From the NCBI RefSeq assembly GCF_000003605.2, contig NW_003107089.1, positions 894,959-947,663 of the forward strand: a stretch of 52,705 nucleotides of DNA, in the 5' to 3' direction. Source of the stretch: Saccoglossus kowalevskii (Eukaryota; Hemichordata; Enteropneusta; Harrimaniidae). Both the position numbers and the translations under genes were made by a program. Of the stretch, positions 38,817 to 51,807 are shown piece after piece. The notes under the pieces were generated by a model. That model saw only the letters and a program-made list of their open reading frames with translations, ran no database searches and had not been told where the DNA came from. The first letter of the stretch is position 1, and every line of letters begins with the position of its first letter.

Positions 38817-41800
38817 AATGTTACAATATCTCTCCAAATAGAAAACGACGGTTTTTTACAATTACAATGATTTCTGTGAAATTTGGTAATAGGAAAAAAA
38901 ACGCAGGAAAAAGATGGGCATGGCTTCTTCAACTCCCGTGTTCGTGCTTGGTCTTTCGCATTGAATATGAAATGTGGGCTGGGTGTTGCGTATCCTCACG
39001 AGGTGCCGGGCAGTTAACCCTAAAGTATTCGCGGTGAAATGACCCTAAAATTGCGAGTTGTACACCTGGGAGAAGTGACTCTAGATGAATACTAATGATA
39101 AGACATTCACTCAGACCAATTTATATTCGCATTTGACAGTTCAGTGATATTATTTCATCGATTCTATTTCTCGGATGTACTACTTTCTCACGCTGGCCGC
39201 TTCCGTCGGGCGCCGCTCCTCTTGCGATAGTTATCAGTCCAATATGCTGCCGGCTTTTATAACCATACAGACACGCGACAAGGTCTATAAAAACAATGGA
39301 ACAGACGAAAGAATTGGTTAATTTCGTTAAATTTCAATGGTTCAATACCCGTGTTAGTGTTAGTTGTTGTTATATTTTTGCACCAAGGGCAAAGAAACTT
39401 CAAATTGATGACAGATGAGCTTTTTTTTTCAAGATATTACAATGTGATGAGTTCAGTCTGTAATACGGGAATTGAGGCTCATTTCACCAAGGCAACCCAG
39501 CACGTGACCTAAGAGTTGGAAGGTTGCCTAACACTGACGTCATCGTGATATGGAAACCACACTGCATCACACGGGGCTGGCGGACTGCGATGAAATGCCA
39601 TTTTTCGCAAGGAGATGCATGATTCGTGTGCTGACAACTCGTCAATAACTTCGTCAATAACTCCTAGATATATAGCTACATTTATACGTAATAAACACCA
39701 CAAACACTCGTTCAAACTACACGCAATAACGTTTATTTTTTCAGAACAAAGTGAAGGAAGAGAATCGAGTCTAATGCTCTATGGTGATTCACAAACAGGC
39801 TCAAAATTAAGCGATCCCGCAATTGATTGTAGCGCCATCAGGGGTACACCAAAACATGTCAAACAAAGTGGTGTTTGTCATGATAAGACGAGGGTAACGA
39901 TTTTTAAACGTGTCGCTTCTGTGTGATATTGAGTAATTGGCATACGACTACCTACCTCCAATAAGACAATCGAAAATTTCAATCCTGGAGAGACAAATTG
40001 GTATACCTATCCACTAAATTTATAAACATGAGTCTTTATTTAATTTACGCAAACGCAGAGAGCGATACCACACGACTGACAGCGTGCAGACAGACGCGTG
40101 TCGATTTCCTCACACTTTTAAAAGACCTCGGTCCCAACCTTTGTGTCCCAATCTTGCTACCCTTTGTGGTTGGGTAATTGTGAATAATACGCAGTGTTTT
40201 AAAGGTTTTGATATAACGAGGTTATTTGAGGTAAAGACGCCGTGACTTGAATTCCCAATAAGATAGACACACATACAGGCCCGGACAACAATGCTAGTCC
40301 AAACAATGCCCCGAGCACTAATGGTGGTCTACATTATCTCGTTCCCGGGGAATTGGTATTTGCAAAAGTTAAACAATCTATGTATAAGACTTTTTTCACG
40401 ATCTAAATACAATGAGTGAGATAATGCCATTGTAACATTGCGTCAGCGTACCCCCTCCTCAATTTTCACAAGACAGTGGTTTACGTTGTGAGTTATCTCT
40501 GTAGTTCACACAATGTGGATAGTATTGTCAGAGCGGTTCATATATCGTTCATACTTCATATACGTACATAACGTATATTGCCTTGAGTTCGTTGATCAAC
40601 ATTCCCGTCACGGCAATGCTGATCAAGAAACTCAAGACAATACGGTATGTTGGTGGAATTGCACCCCCTCGAAATATACACTGATGAAGTCATATCAAAG
40701 TTTGATATGTGTGCTTATTACTTCTAGGAACAGAGAGTCATCGCATTTCACTGTAAAAAATACATGCACATTACGACGAGTTTGTGTCGTGTTGGACGAG
40801 CCTACGCAACTACGTTTGAACCCAAATGGCCAACGCACTAAAGATAACTTTTTTTTCCTGTTCTTGTACCAAATCTAAGTCATCAACAAAGGAACTTACA
40901 ATTGTTTCCATTCAGAATAAGTATTACCGGCGGCGCCAAAACAGATTTAGATTTCCCCATTGAGAAAGTGATGTGCTGAGATACCATTTTAAAATTGTTC
41001 TCTATATTAGCTCACTTTGATTCTGCTCATAAGTATATTTTCAGGCTTTTTTTTTCCGAAAATTAATTTTCACGTCACTTAAGTGCCATCAAGCAAACAG
41101 ATGTACACGTGTTTTATTGGATTAGCGGGTTCTTAAAACACCCAAAGCCTTCTGATGTTGAAAACCAGTGGTCGACAATGATATTAAAAATCCAAATGGA
41201 GAGAAAAAATGATTTCACCAACTCTTTGCAGGATACGGCACTGTAATTCGGGTAATCCGAATATATAATCCTACTTCCTAAGTGCTCATAGTCAGTAGAT
41301 AAAATGGCGACGATATATGTATATAAAATACATTGTCAACACTGCAGCAAGTCTACTGTTGTCGAGCAACTTGACGTCCACGAATAAACCCACAACAATC
41401 GAATTTCATTTTGCCATAATCCACGTTGAGTTGAGATACGATTTATTGGATACCACAAGGAGAAGGACAATGTCATTGTGTTTAAATAAAAGCTATGTTT
41501 TAATAAGTTTATCCACTGCTTCAATTTTGATCAATTTTGTGTTATGTGTGTCGCATCTTCAATGTTTTTAATTTTGAAAGTACGATCGTTAATAGATCGC
41601 TGTGAAATGTATTCGTTTAACGTAGTCAATACTAGTTTTAAATGATTTTTGCGCATTAGTGCACTGCGCTGTATATTGTACGTGACAATGATCTTGAGTC
41701 TATATCTAGGTGATAAAATGACGATGACTCGAGAAGACGGGTATAATTTTATCCGGTTTGATCGGAAGCCTAATGCGTCGTTATTATTGAAATCATCCAA

Positions 41801-42167
41801 CCTACAATACCCACGTCCAAGTGCACAACAAACTTCTTCCTTTTTCTAATATAGGGCGTGTCTCGTTTCGCCTTCTTTGGGTCGAAAAAGCAATTAGGTT
41901 CAAGCAATTTATATTCAAATTGATGTGTAAATTGGAGAAAAGTGTAACAGTAAAAGAAGTGGAATATTTTGATTGCCGGGGTTGTGTGCGCAACTAATAG
42001 GCTTGAATATAAGTATAGGAAAAAATGAACAACGCTATTCGACTCTATTGGTAACTTTGGTTAGTGAAAACCAACTGATTTTCTACATCGAGTGAACATC
42101 TCGAAAAGCGTATATTGAATTTCTGCGAGAGATTCATTAGGTGGCAGAAGTTTATCCTCAGAACGAG

Positions 42168-42400
42168 GCACTGATTTCTTTGCTAGACGATTGAAATGTC
42201 GACATCAGCGAGGAAATGATGGTAATCCGGTAAAATGTGTTCATATCCTTCATTCATATCATCAACTGCCGAAACCACGTTGCACGTTGCACTGATTTCT
42301 TTGCTAGACGGTTGAAATATCGACATCAGCGAGGAAATGATGGAAACCCGGTAAAATGTGTTCATATCCTTCATTCAAAATCATCAACTGCCGAAACCAC
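42168..42400. repeat. 121-bp tandem duplication, two copies
   Basis: The first copy begins GCACTGATTTCTTTGCTAGA at 42168, the second at 42289. Both run through GACATCAGCGAGGAAATGATGG, GGTAAAATGTGTTCATATCC and CATCAACTGCCGAAACCAC. Copies differ at a handful of bases (ACGATTG/ACGGTTG, ATGTCG/ATATCG, GTAATCC/AAACCC). The linker GTTGCACGTT follows copy 1 only. The period is not a multiple of three, so a shared reading frame is not maintained. Confidence 0.95.
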
Positions 42401-44060
42401 TTAGTACTTAAAACATTTTAAGAAAATATTATTCCACTGTTATCAGAATATGCGGAATTAATACGCCCTCGGCTAAAAAGTGTGTCTTTGTTTTGCCATT
42501 TGGATAGTATCATTGTATTCCACGAACTGATCTAGACAATATGAAAGTCAATAATCGATAGTGCCCGAGGAATGACGTAAAGACCAGTCAAATTTTTGCT
42601 TCTTGGCGCAAATAATGGTTAAATTTAGTTCGAAGAAAAAAACCGAACACTTCAATATAGCTGTCTTCTATAGAATCGACCACGTGACCCACGGCAAATT
42701 GTCTGGCTTCGAAGGATGAAAAAGCGGTTGTCATTTGATAAATAATTGCTTTCGTGATTTATATTGTTTTAAAGTGTAGAGATAATTGCGCAAAATTGCA
42801 TCTCCGTGAAGGAGCCGTTACGATACTGCAAAGTGGCCAATATTGGGCCATTCAATGGATCCGATTGACTATTCAATTTCACAAACATCATGTCCTACAA
42901 AAACGTACAACCAATCGTCGAAAAATCACGTTTTTGTAATCTGAGAGTTATTGCTTTGAAGTATGTGCCACGATAACAACTTTTAGATGGAGATATAAAA
43001 ATAATTTTTAAACATATTTATGGCTTCATCTCTGATTAGTTTATGTAGATCAGCGTCCGTCTTAGAAATCTCACAAAGCGTCCTTGCGTATAGCCATTAG
43101 CATAACCGTAATACACATCCACCTTGCCGGGCCGCGATAACACTTAAGATTGTCCATATAGTCATATTAATTGTGTATTGTCTACCGTTACACAGTCTTA
43201 CAATTATTTTGAACATTTGCACCGAATACGTAGAGCACGTGGTACAATACAAGATCATCAGTGGATATTTTTGCACGCTTAACAGCGAGAAGTATTTTAC
43301 ATGCGTTGCATAGGTCGCATGTGATCTATAACGAACACGCCGCTACGCGACATAACTTGTCGGTGTAGATTACGTTAAATGTTACCAGTACTGTTTAGAA
43401 CGATGCTGGTTCAAATGTAATATTCAAAGTCACATCCACGATGCATTTCACATCATCGGGCTCTGTATCAATTATTTAGTAGGATGATTATACGTAAAAA
43501 CACCGTTATTGATCGAATATAAACGGCTGCTAGAAAGCTAGACGGCGCTGAGACGGATTATCTAAAGATTGAAATTGAAAAAAAAAAAAGATAGTTGATC
43601 GGCAAATATCTATAATATATATGATTTATAAGGGAAGGCATGTCTGAAGTGAACGCCATGTACATGTCCCGCGCTTAGGTGTTAGAATGTGTACATTTTA
43701 ATATCAAGCTTGAGCGCATAATAGAAATGTTTGGGGGCAATATATGCACTTACTAATTAAAGCTGGGGCATTGAAAGCTGTGACAACCGACCTTATGTCA
43801 TGGTGCGGCGAATACGTGACCATACTTATGCGCGAGGTGTTTCTATAATGCCAATGGAAGGTAACCTGATAATGCCAGAGACATCTCTGCTTATTCGCGA
43901 TGTTATATGTTATTTATTAAGTGGATTTCTAGCCGAGATCGCAAGATAAAACAGATTTGACCAGAAACAATTTCAAAGGCGTTATATTTTATCAGTACAG
44001 TCAGTTTAACACTCTGTGCGTGATAATATAACGACGCGCGTCTGAAACCGAGTTTTGCGG

Positions 44061-44086
44061 ATGCGTGCGCGCGCACACGTACATGT
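44061..44086. other. 26-bp purine-pyrimidine alternating tract (potential Z-DNA)
   Basis: A strict alternation of purine and pyrimidine from ATGCGTGCGC through ACATGT, containing the 12-bp palindrome GTGCGCGCGCAC. Such CG/CA-rich alternation is the classical substrate for the Z-form under negative supercoiling. It is followed within 60 bp by a purine-rich GA tract. Confidence 0.75.
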
Positions 44087-44118
44087 CGGCGCACGAATAA
44101 CCGATATCCTAGACACCG

Positions 44119-44174
44119 ATGGAGCGAGAAAGAGAGAGGAAAGATAGAATAAAATAAAAGTGAGAGAGAAAGAA
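44119..44174 (+). repeat. purine-rich GA tract
   Basis: Almost all A and G on the plus strand (GGAGCGAGAAAGAGAGAGG, then AAAATAAAAGTGAGAGAGAA), with a few T or C interruptions. No coding potential. Confidence 0.8.
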
Positions 44175-47100
44175 TATTTGCTAATCAAAGTGGACCAATG
44201 TTCCACTGAGAGGCTTCAAATTATCTAAATGCATCACCCAAACGGCTCTTTGTTGTAAGTCATCAGAAACTATTAGAATGACTAAAACCTCCTTAAAATG
44301 AGGAAATTTCCGTGCCGATTAATGGTGAGTTTGTATCTGTCACTTCAGAAGACTTCGTATCTAATTGACAGCTACTTCACTCTCTGAATAGAAATTTGAA
44401 TATTGGAAATGTATTTTTTTATTCATAATCTTGTATCGTGTCCCCTGAGTTTTATATATATATACACAAATATATCGGACCAGAAACTTTTATAAAACTG
44501 TTGGGAAATATCGTTCCTGCTAGCATCAATAACAGGGAAAGCCACATTCTTTCTCTTCCTGGATTATTCCATGTACGTTTTCTTACTATAATGTAAGTGA
44601 CTGTAAGCTCATTGCCCAAGGGGGGAAGTCCTACTACACAACGAAATGCATTTCGTAAATATAAGTCTGACTCGTGGGGTGGCACCCGTCAGAATTAAGG
44701 TGTCAAAAATCTACTCTAATTTTCACCTCTTGCAACTTCTAAGATTTAATTTGCAGACTCTTAAGAACACTCCTCCAGCAATAACTAATGATTTGGATGA
44801 GAAATTCCCACAACCCCGGGCTGCGTGACATTTTGGTTATTATGCAAATGAACCGGCGTGTAATTCATATTGCCAATCATGAGTCTATGCCAAGTGACTC
44901 GAGGCCATCGTGTTATGACACGCTGTATTATGCGAACGGTCTTCTAAAAGGGTTGGTGTGCAGTAAACTGCCAAGTATATGACACGGTGTCGCGATGACA
45001 TTTTCAGGAACAAAGTAGTTCGCTTCTTGAAGAATCGGGTGTTGACAGATGACTGAGTGAAAGCAATAATAACTTGAAAACCGACATGCAAACCGTTGGC
45101 AATTTATATGTTCTAATTGAATAGAACGATTCTGAAAGCACGCCTTTACTTTGATTGCTTCAATTGTATCCGTTATGTACGTTAGTAGTATGTGTTTTCT
45201 TTTTATCGCGACCAGAGGTTCGACTAAAATGTGTACTAGTTATCCAATATTCGGCGGGGATGCGAGTAGAGTAGCCTGTCAAACTGTCTAAACGAGTTAA
45301 TGTTCCATTCGTCTTGTGAAAACTTTGTTCAGTTCTTAGTAGCTAAAACAGTTTGTAAATTTGACAACGATACAATATTCCTGACTGTGTAGGAAATTTA
45401 ACACATTTGGCAGGGCGTTCTCTGGCACTTCTATTTCGCTAATATTATACATTGAACATCTTACTATTCTTTGATGTATTGTATAATTACAATTACATTT
45501 TGAATTCAGTTGATAAAAAAGTACAGCCTGCCCTTGGCGTATAAAATCCAATGTACTTTAACTGATATTCAAAAAGTACAGTTTTAGAAATCAATCTTCA
45601 CCTGAATAAAAAACAATTTTCATAATAGATTCCCCTGCATTAGACAGTTTGTGTTCCCCGGCCGTGCTGCAACACAAGTCTGTTGGGAGATTACTTTATT
45701 ATATTAATTTGCTTAAAATTTATTTGAAATGTTGATAGAGCAAACTGTCTATGATACCTATACATCATGAAGTCATTGACAACATAAATATAATTATACC
45801 GAATGCAACCACCCTTCAAACCCCCTCCCCTCATCCAGAATATATCGACGAGGTACGGGATGACTAGCGCCATCAAGATTACGTCTTGTAGCTGTGATAT
45901 GACGCATGCCGATTTCAATGTAGTGATATCTCCGCCACATTCTAATTAACTTCAGATTCCGTGGACCGTGTAAATCGATATATATATATTTATCAAGTGT
46001 CAGTGTATGCCTAGAAAAAGCATAAATTCCCTTTTTATAACCCGACATGGTTAAAACATATTGCAAACTTAGACCTCGGAGTCACTGAGGATTGACCACG
46101 CGACGCGCTCCCATCTCCCCTTGTATCCGCTTCATTTGAACCATTCCGTGTTGTCCGTGTTTGCACGAAGCGTAACCTCCATTATGACGGTGTTAACCTC
46201 CCTCCCTCTGCTAATTCCCGAAACAAACAGTAAGTCGCTGGAAAGGCAAACGGGAAATCAAAAGTTAAGCTTCGTGACAACAAAAACATAACGTAATTCT
46301 CCATCAGTGTCCTCGGGCTATTCAGCCGTGACGACCATCTCCATATTACCAATTAAACGCTTTAAAAGTTATTTTAAATTCAGTACGGAACTTTGCGGAA
46401 AAAATCAGCCAAACGTAATAAACTGTCTAGATTGTCTTTGCACTGTTGGCTCTCGGTCACATTTACCATCCGTGGGCGTTCGTGCAGAACCATGCCGTAA
46501 TCAAGCGAGCTAATTTCACCTGTTCACCTGCCCAAATCACCTGGGATGGTTCGTTTCTTAAAGATGCAATACGGACTAAAAATATACTAGTAATGTTTAA
46601 TACTGTATTTTGATTTTCCACACTGTCGAACAAATCGCATTATGATTTACCATAAACTAAAAATGTTGCGTTTGCAGGACACTCAACAGTGTTCGTTAGG
46701 TGAAAAAATCTAAAACCACTATTACGCATGAGCAACCAATGCGCATGCGTATTAGCGCATTTTTATGCGTGTTCACGTCATGATAAATCGTAACACATAA
46801 GCATTTACATGCTAGCGTACTTTCAAGTCAGTTTATATCGAGTCTCCCTCCCCTTCTCCAGTTCCTAACAATTAGTTCAGTTTCATGCAATCGATCATTA
46901 CCGGTCATCTCCCATGAGTTTTTTTTAACATTTAGGATGTTTCTCGTAGTTTCAGTTAAATCAAATCACGCTGTATATCACGTGACTCTCATGTGATATT
47001 ACTTTAGCTGCTTACATGACATCTGAGTGTAGTTTATGTCAATATTTATTCAAATATAGCTCATTATGTCACATGTAGGTATTGCTAAAGTCATTGGTGC

Positions 47101-48738
47101 ATTGCTTGTCCATTTTACCCAGTGCCATTGCGGGAAGGAAATTGCAGCAACCTCCTTTCTATAATATTCTCGCTTATTAACTGTCGCGGCATGCAAATAG
47201 TCGCACGCACATTTCAATTTTATAGTTGTGAAAATAAGTGAAATAGTAATTAATATGATTTCACATGTGACTGTGACACATTGGTTATATTGCAGCGTCT
47301 AACATTACATTGCAAGGTATCTAGCGTTGATACAGACTCTCAGCAATTGTAACATCCGTTTTAAGCTAACTTAGTTCAAAGTGAAAACTGTTCTCGTCTC
47401 CCAACATTCAATTAATGTTCTAACGTTTCAAATTCAAGGTCGCTGAACCGCTTCTGAGAGCCATTGTTAGAATTACTATACGTTTTACCGCAAATTTATC
47501 AATATCCGCCGACGCCACCAGAAACAAAAGCACGCGATAGTCTAGGGCAAGCAGCTTTTGTTTGACGCTCCTTTTCAGTACTTGCAACAGTTATATTGCA
47601 ACACAAAGATTAGATGAGAAGCAATATATTACTCTTTGTCGATCGATGTGTTGTTGTTACTATTTAAAATCGCTTAAGATTCGCGCACAAAAAAGACAAT
47701 TTGTTGCATACTGTTAGAAACTGGGTATGTCTTTTGTCAGCGAAGTTGAACTGGTAACCTTGCTACTGCATAACGGTAACGGCGAAACATGTTAAATCAC
47801 TTAACGAAATATCCACAACGGAATAACTATTCCTTGTTGTTGGCATTGTGTTCAATCTCACTCATTATGGCAATATATCAACGTGCAATAAAGATACAAT
47901 GCGGATTATTATACTCGATTGCGACATTGACCCGTGTAGTATTCGCAATTTATTTTCTCAGCAAACTCCAGGACTGATCAACACAAATATATTGGTAAAA
48001 TACATCAACACCTGTAGCGGCATTGCTATCGATAAAAAAGACAGATTTTACATTGAACTACCGATTCCGAGCTGTCAGGTGTGATTCAGTAGATTGATTG
48101 AGTGGGTGTGGTGCTGAGGGATCAGTAAGACTCAAGTGCCAGTCCAACAAATGCCCCGACGTAATACTCTCACTTGAAACGTTCCATATATTCCGCTCAA
48201 TGTTGTCATCATTTTTGGTGGACATCTAACTTAGTGAATTAATTAGCTAGGCTACCTCAATCGACGAAAACTGGTTTTCAGTTTGCTTCGTAATGATTGA
48301 TCGATTAATCGTGCAGTGCAGTAGAAACTAGACAATGTCGAATTCGCACAAAACCGAGTGGTTAATCGCGAGGGGTTTATTATAGGATGTTATCAACGTG
48401 ATCGATGTCGAACCAATATGACATAGCGGGGCGGGGTCAGCGAGACGTTTTTTTTCAAAGGAGACAAATCAGTGTTTTCCATGACGTTGATAACCTTTGC
48501 GCGAGGGTGGTACTGATCAATTTGATAAAATAATAACGTATGGCAAATTAAATCAGATATAATTTTTTAATATTTCATTCAAATAAAGCTATGGGCAATT
48601 AATACAGATATATGCTTCACTTCATAGCAGTGCAATCTATACATACCTATATCTCTTTACGGGGCTATATTTTACGGAGGTGTTTTCGCGCTGTGTGCTC
48701 TTTTTTCTGACATCAATGTAAATCACGTGACCGAGGAA

Positions 48739-48815
48739 GATGATGATGATCTCCGAGGATCGTTTCAACCACCATAGAGAAGATGATGACGATCATCATG
48801 GTGATGATGATGATG
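48739..48815. repeat. imperfect (GAT)n/(ATC)n microsatellite
   Basis: Two GAT-rich blocks (48739-48750 and 48780-48815) enclose a diverged middle. GATGATGACGATCATCATGG makes a short inverted repeat within the second block. An E-box TCACGTGAC lies just upstream (48723-48731). Confidence 0.88.
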
Positions 48816-50239
48816 AAAAAGTTTATTCTGCCGCTGCGGATAAACATATTTTGTAGTTTTGTCATAACATCAATGTCTAATGATTAAGAGAATATTAATA
48901 AAACGTACACGAATTAATTGAAGATATGTTATTACGAACATTTATTTACATTTTTTTTAACGTTTGTTAAAGTTATTTAAATTGACGATAAGTAATGTAG
49001 ATTGTACATTTGCACATCTGTGTTTCCCATATACGAGAAATTCGAAGTTACTTTTAAAAAAATGAAAATTCAATGAATATTAAACGTTTTTTTTTTTATT
49101 GATATTGAATTTCCAATTATGTGAAGATGTATTTAAAAGTTCGAGGAATGAATAAGTTGATTGTGAATACTTTGTCTAGTGGCATAGCTTTCTGTCTACG
49201 ATTGCGAGACGGCGGCATGAAGCTCTATATGACCTAGCTGCTCTTTATTTTTTTCTAGTTAGCCATGTGACTATGAACTTTGGAGTTGGAATTAAACAAA
49301 TAATTACTACTAATTATAATTATAACAATTATTTTCACCTATGTCAATTATGCAAACGTTTTGCTGTTTGGGACAATGTTCATTCCATGTGATATTTTTA
49401 CTTTAAGGTAGTGGAAAGAAAATACAATAAAAGTTCTGTTATGTAATTAAGGCATCACCATATTAATGTACAGAATTCGTTTCTACATATTCTCAGGGGA
49501 ATAATTTATAAAACAAGCGAAAATAAGTTTTTTTCGCGATTGGAATCGTAGCCATGTCTTCACTAGATCACTTGAACTGTCACATTTGTTTTAAAAGATA
49601 ATGAGCTTAAACAAGGCATGTCTTAGAATTTGTTATCAGTTTTAGTATTATAGAGACAACATCGCAAAGATGTCACAGAAATTGTGTCTAGACACTTTGA
49701 TGGGCTCCGATTTATGTATTTAGTGTTGCCAGTAAAAACAAAATCCGAGACACAACACGTTAGCTCGAATATTTTGCCAAAGAACATTTGAAATTCCAGT
49801 AATGTAGGACATATAACGCCGTCGGAATAGATTCGCAATGTATACAAGCTCTCGTTAAATGTTCATTAAGTGAGAGAGAACATTCGAAAACTGTACATGC
49901 AGTGTATATTCCCCTGTCAATATGAGGGATCTCGGTTATTTAATTCAACCTAAATAAACAATGCATATTTACGCGTTTATATCTCGCGTTATACTGACAC
50001 TGAAGCCCGCGCTTAATAAGATAATAATTTACTCAATTGTTCTACATATTACATCAGAGTAAATTGTGCAGAAGTACCGGCCAAGATGTCCTAAATGTAA
50101 TTTATGATTTTATTGATTGATTATTGAGTAAAGTACACTTTGCACGCAAACAAACTTCATATATGTCAACACATATTCTTAGCATAAATGACATTGTCAT
50201 AGTTAAACATTTATCAAATATTATGTTATTATGTTATGA

Positions 50240-50252
50240 CCCCCCCCCCCCC
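50240..50252 (+). repeat. C13 homopolymer
   Basis: Thirteen consecutive C residues, directly after an AT-rich repeat TTATGTTATTATGTTATGA and followed by GAATTC. Length is uncertain in any assembly because of sequencing error at homopolymers. Confidence 0.95.
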
Positions 50253-51622
50253 GAATTCACCTAAGCCTCTGTCGAATAAGGTCAATGCCAGGCTGATACA
50301 ATTCGTTATAAATACCGAGTCGGGTGATCGGCGTTCTCCCGCGTCCCATAAACGATGCGACGACGCTTGGCTGCATCTTTGGATGTGTCTGAAATAGTCC
50401 CAGCATACGCATATTCTGTTTGATAAATATAAAATCGAGGCATACTCCTCACTCATGGGACTCCATCATATATCTTTCGAGTCATAGGAACGGTCCGCTA
50501 CAGGAAATCACTCGTCTTTGATGTGATCGCGCTCATTTGGGATGCAACTCTACTGGTAATTATTTGTCATTTTACTGCAGTGTAGTGTACGGATACGCTC
50601 TTCATTTCAGAACAGTGTCAATGATTCAGACATCTTCTACAAACGTGTAATGACATTTGGGCTGTCTTTTGTTACTTTCTGGAAATGTGATTTAATTTGT
50701 TTACCTCACGACAATACAACAAATACAAATGTCCATCATTTAACTGCAAAGTGTGCTCTGTATGCTTATTGTTGTATGTTGTGTGCTTAATTGTTAATAC
50801 ATCAGAGTTGTGTATTTGCTGCTGAATCTTTCTTTTCTGGATCAACTCTAATTTGTATGATGCGCTTTCTACGTTTCAACAATGGACACAAATTGACGGA
50901 TTTTTTTGAAGAAGAAGGTTATTTTGCGAAACTGGTACGAAACAAATGAAGCAACATCATTGACGTTCAAATGCTGATGTATATCATATCATGCTACCTA
51001 TCAACACGCCTATATTGATCTTAGATACGAATGGCCGCCGAGATCCCGTTGAAGTGAGAGTCACGAGACTCATTTGACTATAACATAGTGTTTCATTCTA
51101 ACTATCATCATGATTACAGTGGCCAGGGCAACACATGACAATACAACGGGAGAAAATGGCCAAAACAAGTCTCGGAGTACTATCGATCTCGGCGGCTACT
51201 GTGATTATTTTTCAATAATATACATGGTACTGAAACAACATCATTTACAGGTGCAGGGACACAAATAATGCATACTAGAAAAATTATTGCTTCTTCTGCT
51301 CCACCTTTAATTTGACTGTAAGACAAAAGACATTATTCCAATTTCAACATCGTTAATTGTCCCACCCTTACAACAATATTGCCTGCACTCTGTATTATGA
51401 ATTCACAGATATATTGGATATGAGAAAGTAGAAATTACATGATTTTTAGTCGCTCTCAAAATTTTTGTTTGATAATTATAATGAATTTACTAGTCTAAAG
51501 ACATAACAATGGTGCTTAAAACGCACACTCGTGCAACAACCCATATGAACTGAAACATAAACAATTTTTGTTATTGCTACACGTTTCACTACATGTCCCG
51601 ACGTAAATATACCTTTCTGTCT

Positions 51623-51643
51623 CCTGTGAAATCACTTCACAGG
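51623..51643. other. 8-bp perfect hairpin
   Basis: CCTGTGAA and TTCACAGG are exact reverse complements around the loop ATCAC. An isolated structure; role unknown. Confidence 0.5.
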
Positions 51644-51807
51644 TTCGGTATTATATTATTTTGGAATTGTTGAATCTGTACATATTGAGATTATGCAAAT
51701 TACCTAACGCTCAATTACATACATCACGTACATCATTGACCATGACATGTTTGCGTTTTGGGCAATGCAATACAACGAATGAATGTCCAGTGTCTCTAAA
51801 CATTTAA

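Larger units (their letters stand above)
38817..51807. other. long non-coding stretch, no gene seen
   Basis: Unique AT-rich DNA with a tandem duplication, a Z-type tract and short low-complexity runs listed separately. Open frames reach 121 codons (40513-40878) without any domain. E-boxes CACGTG are near 39501, 41107, 42680, 43240, 46979 and 48724, a CRE at 39535-39542, and octamers ATGCAAAT near 44842, 47195 and 51697. Confidence 0.55.

Noticed and set aside
40285-48175. Short near-match AGTCCAAACAATGCCCCGA (40296) and AGTCCAACAAATGCCCCGA (48143)
   Set aside because: Only about 20 bases agree and flanks do not align, so it is too short to call a repeat family.
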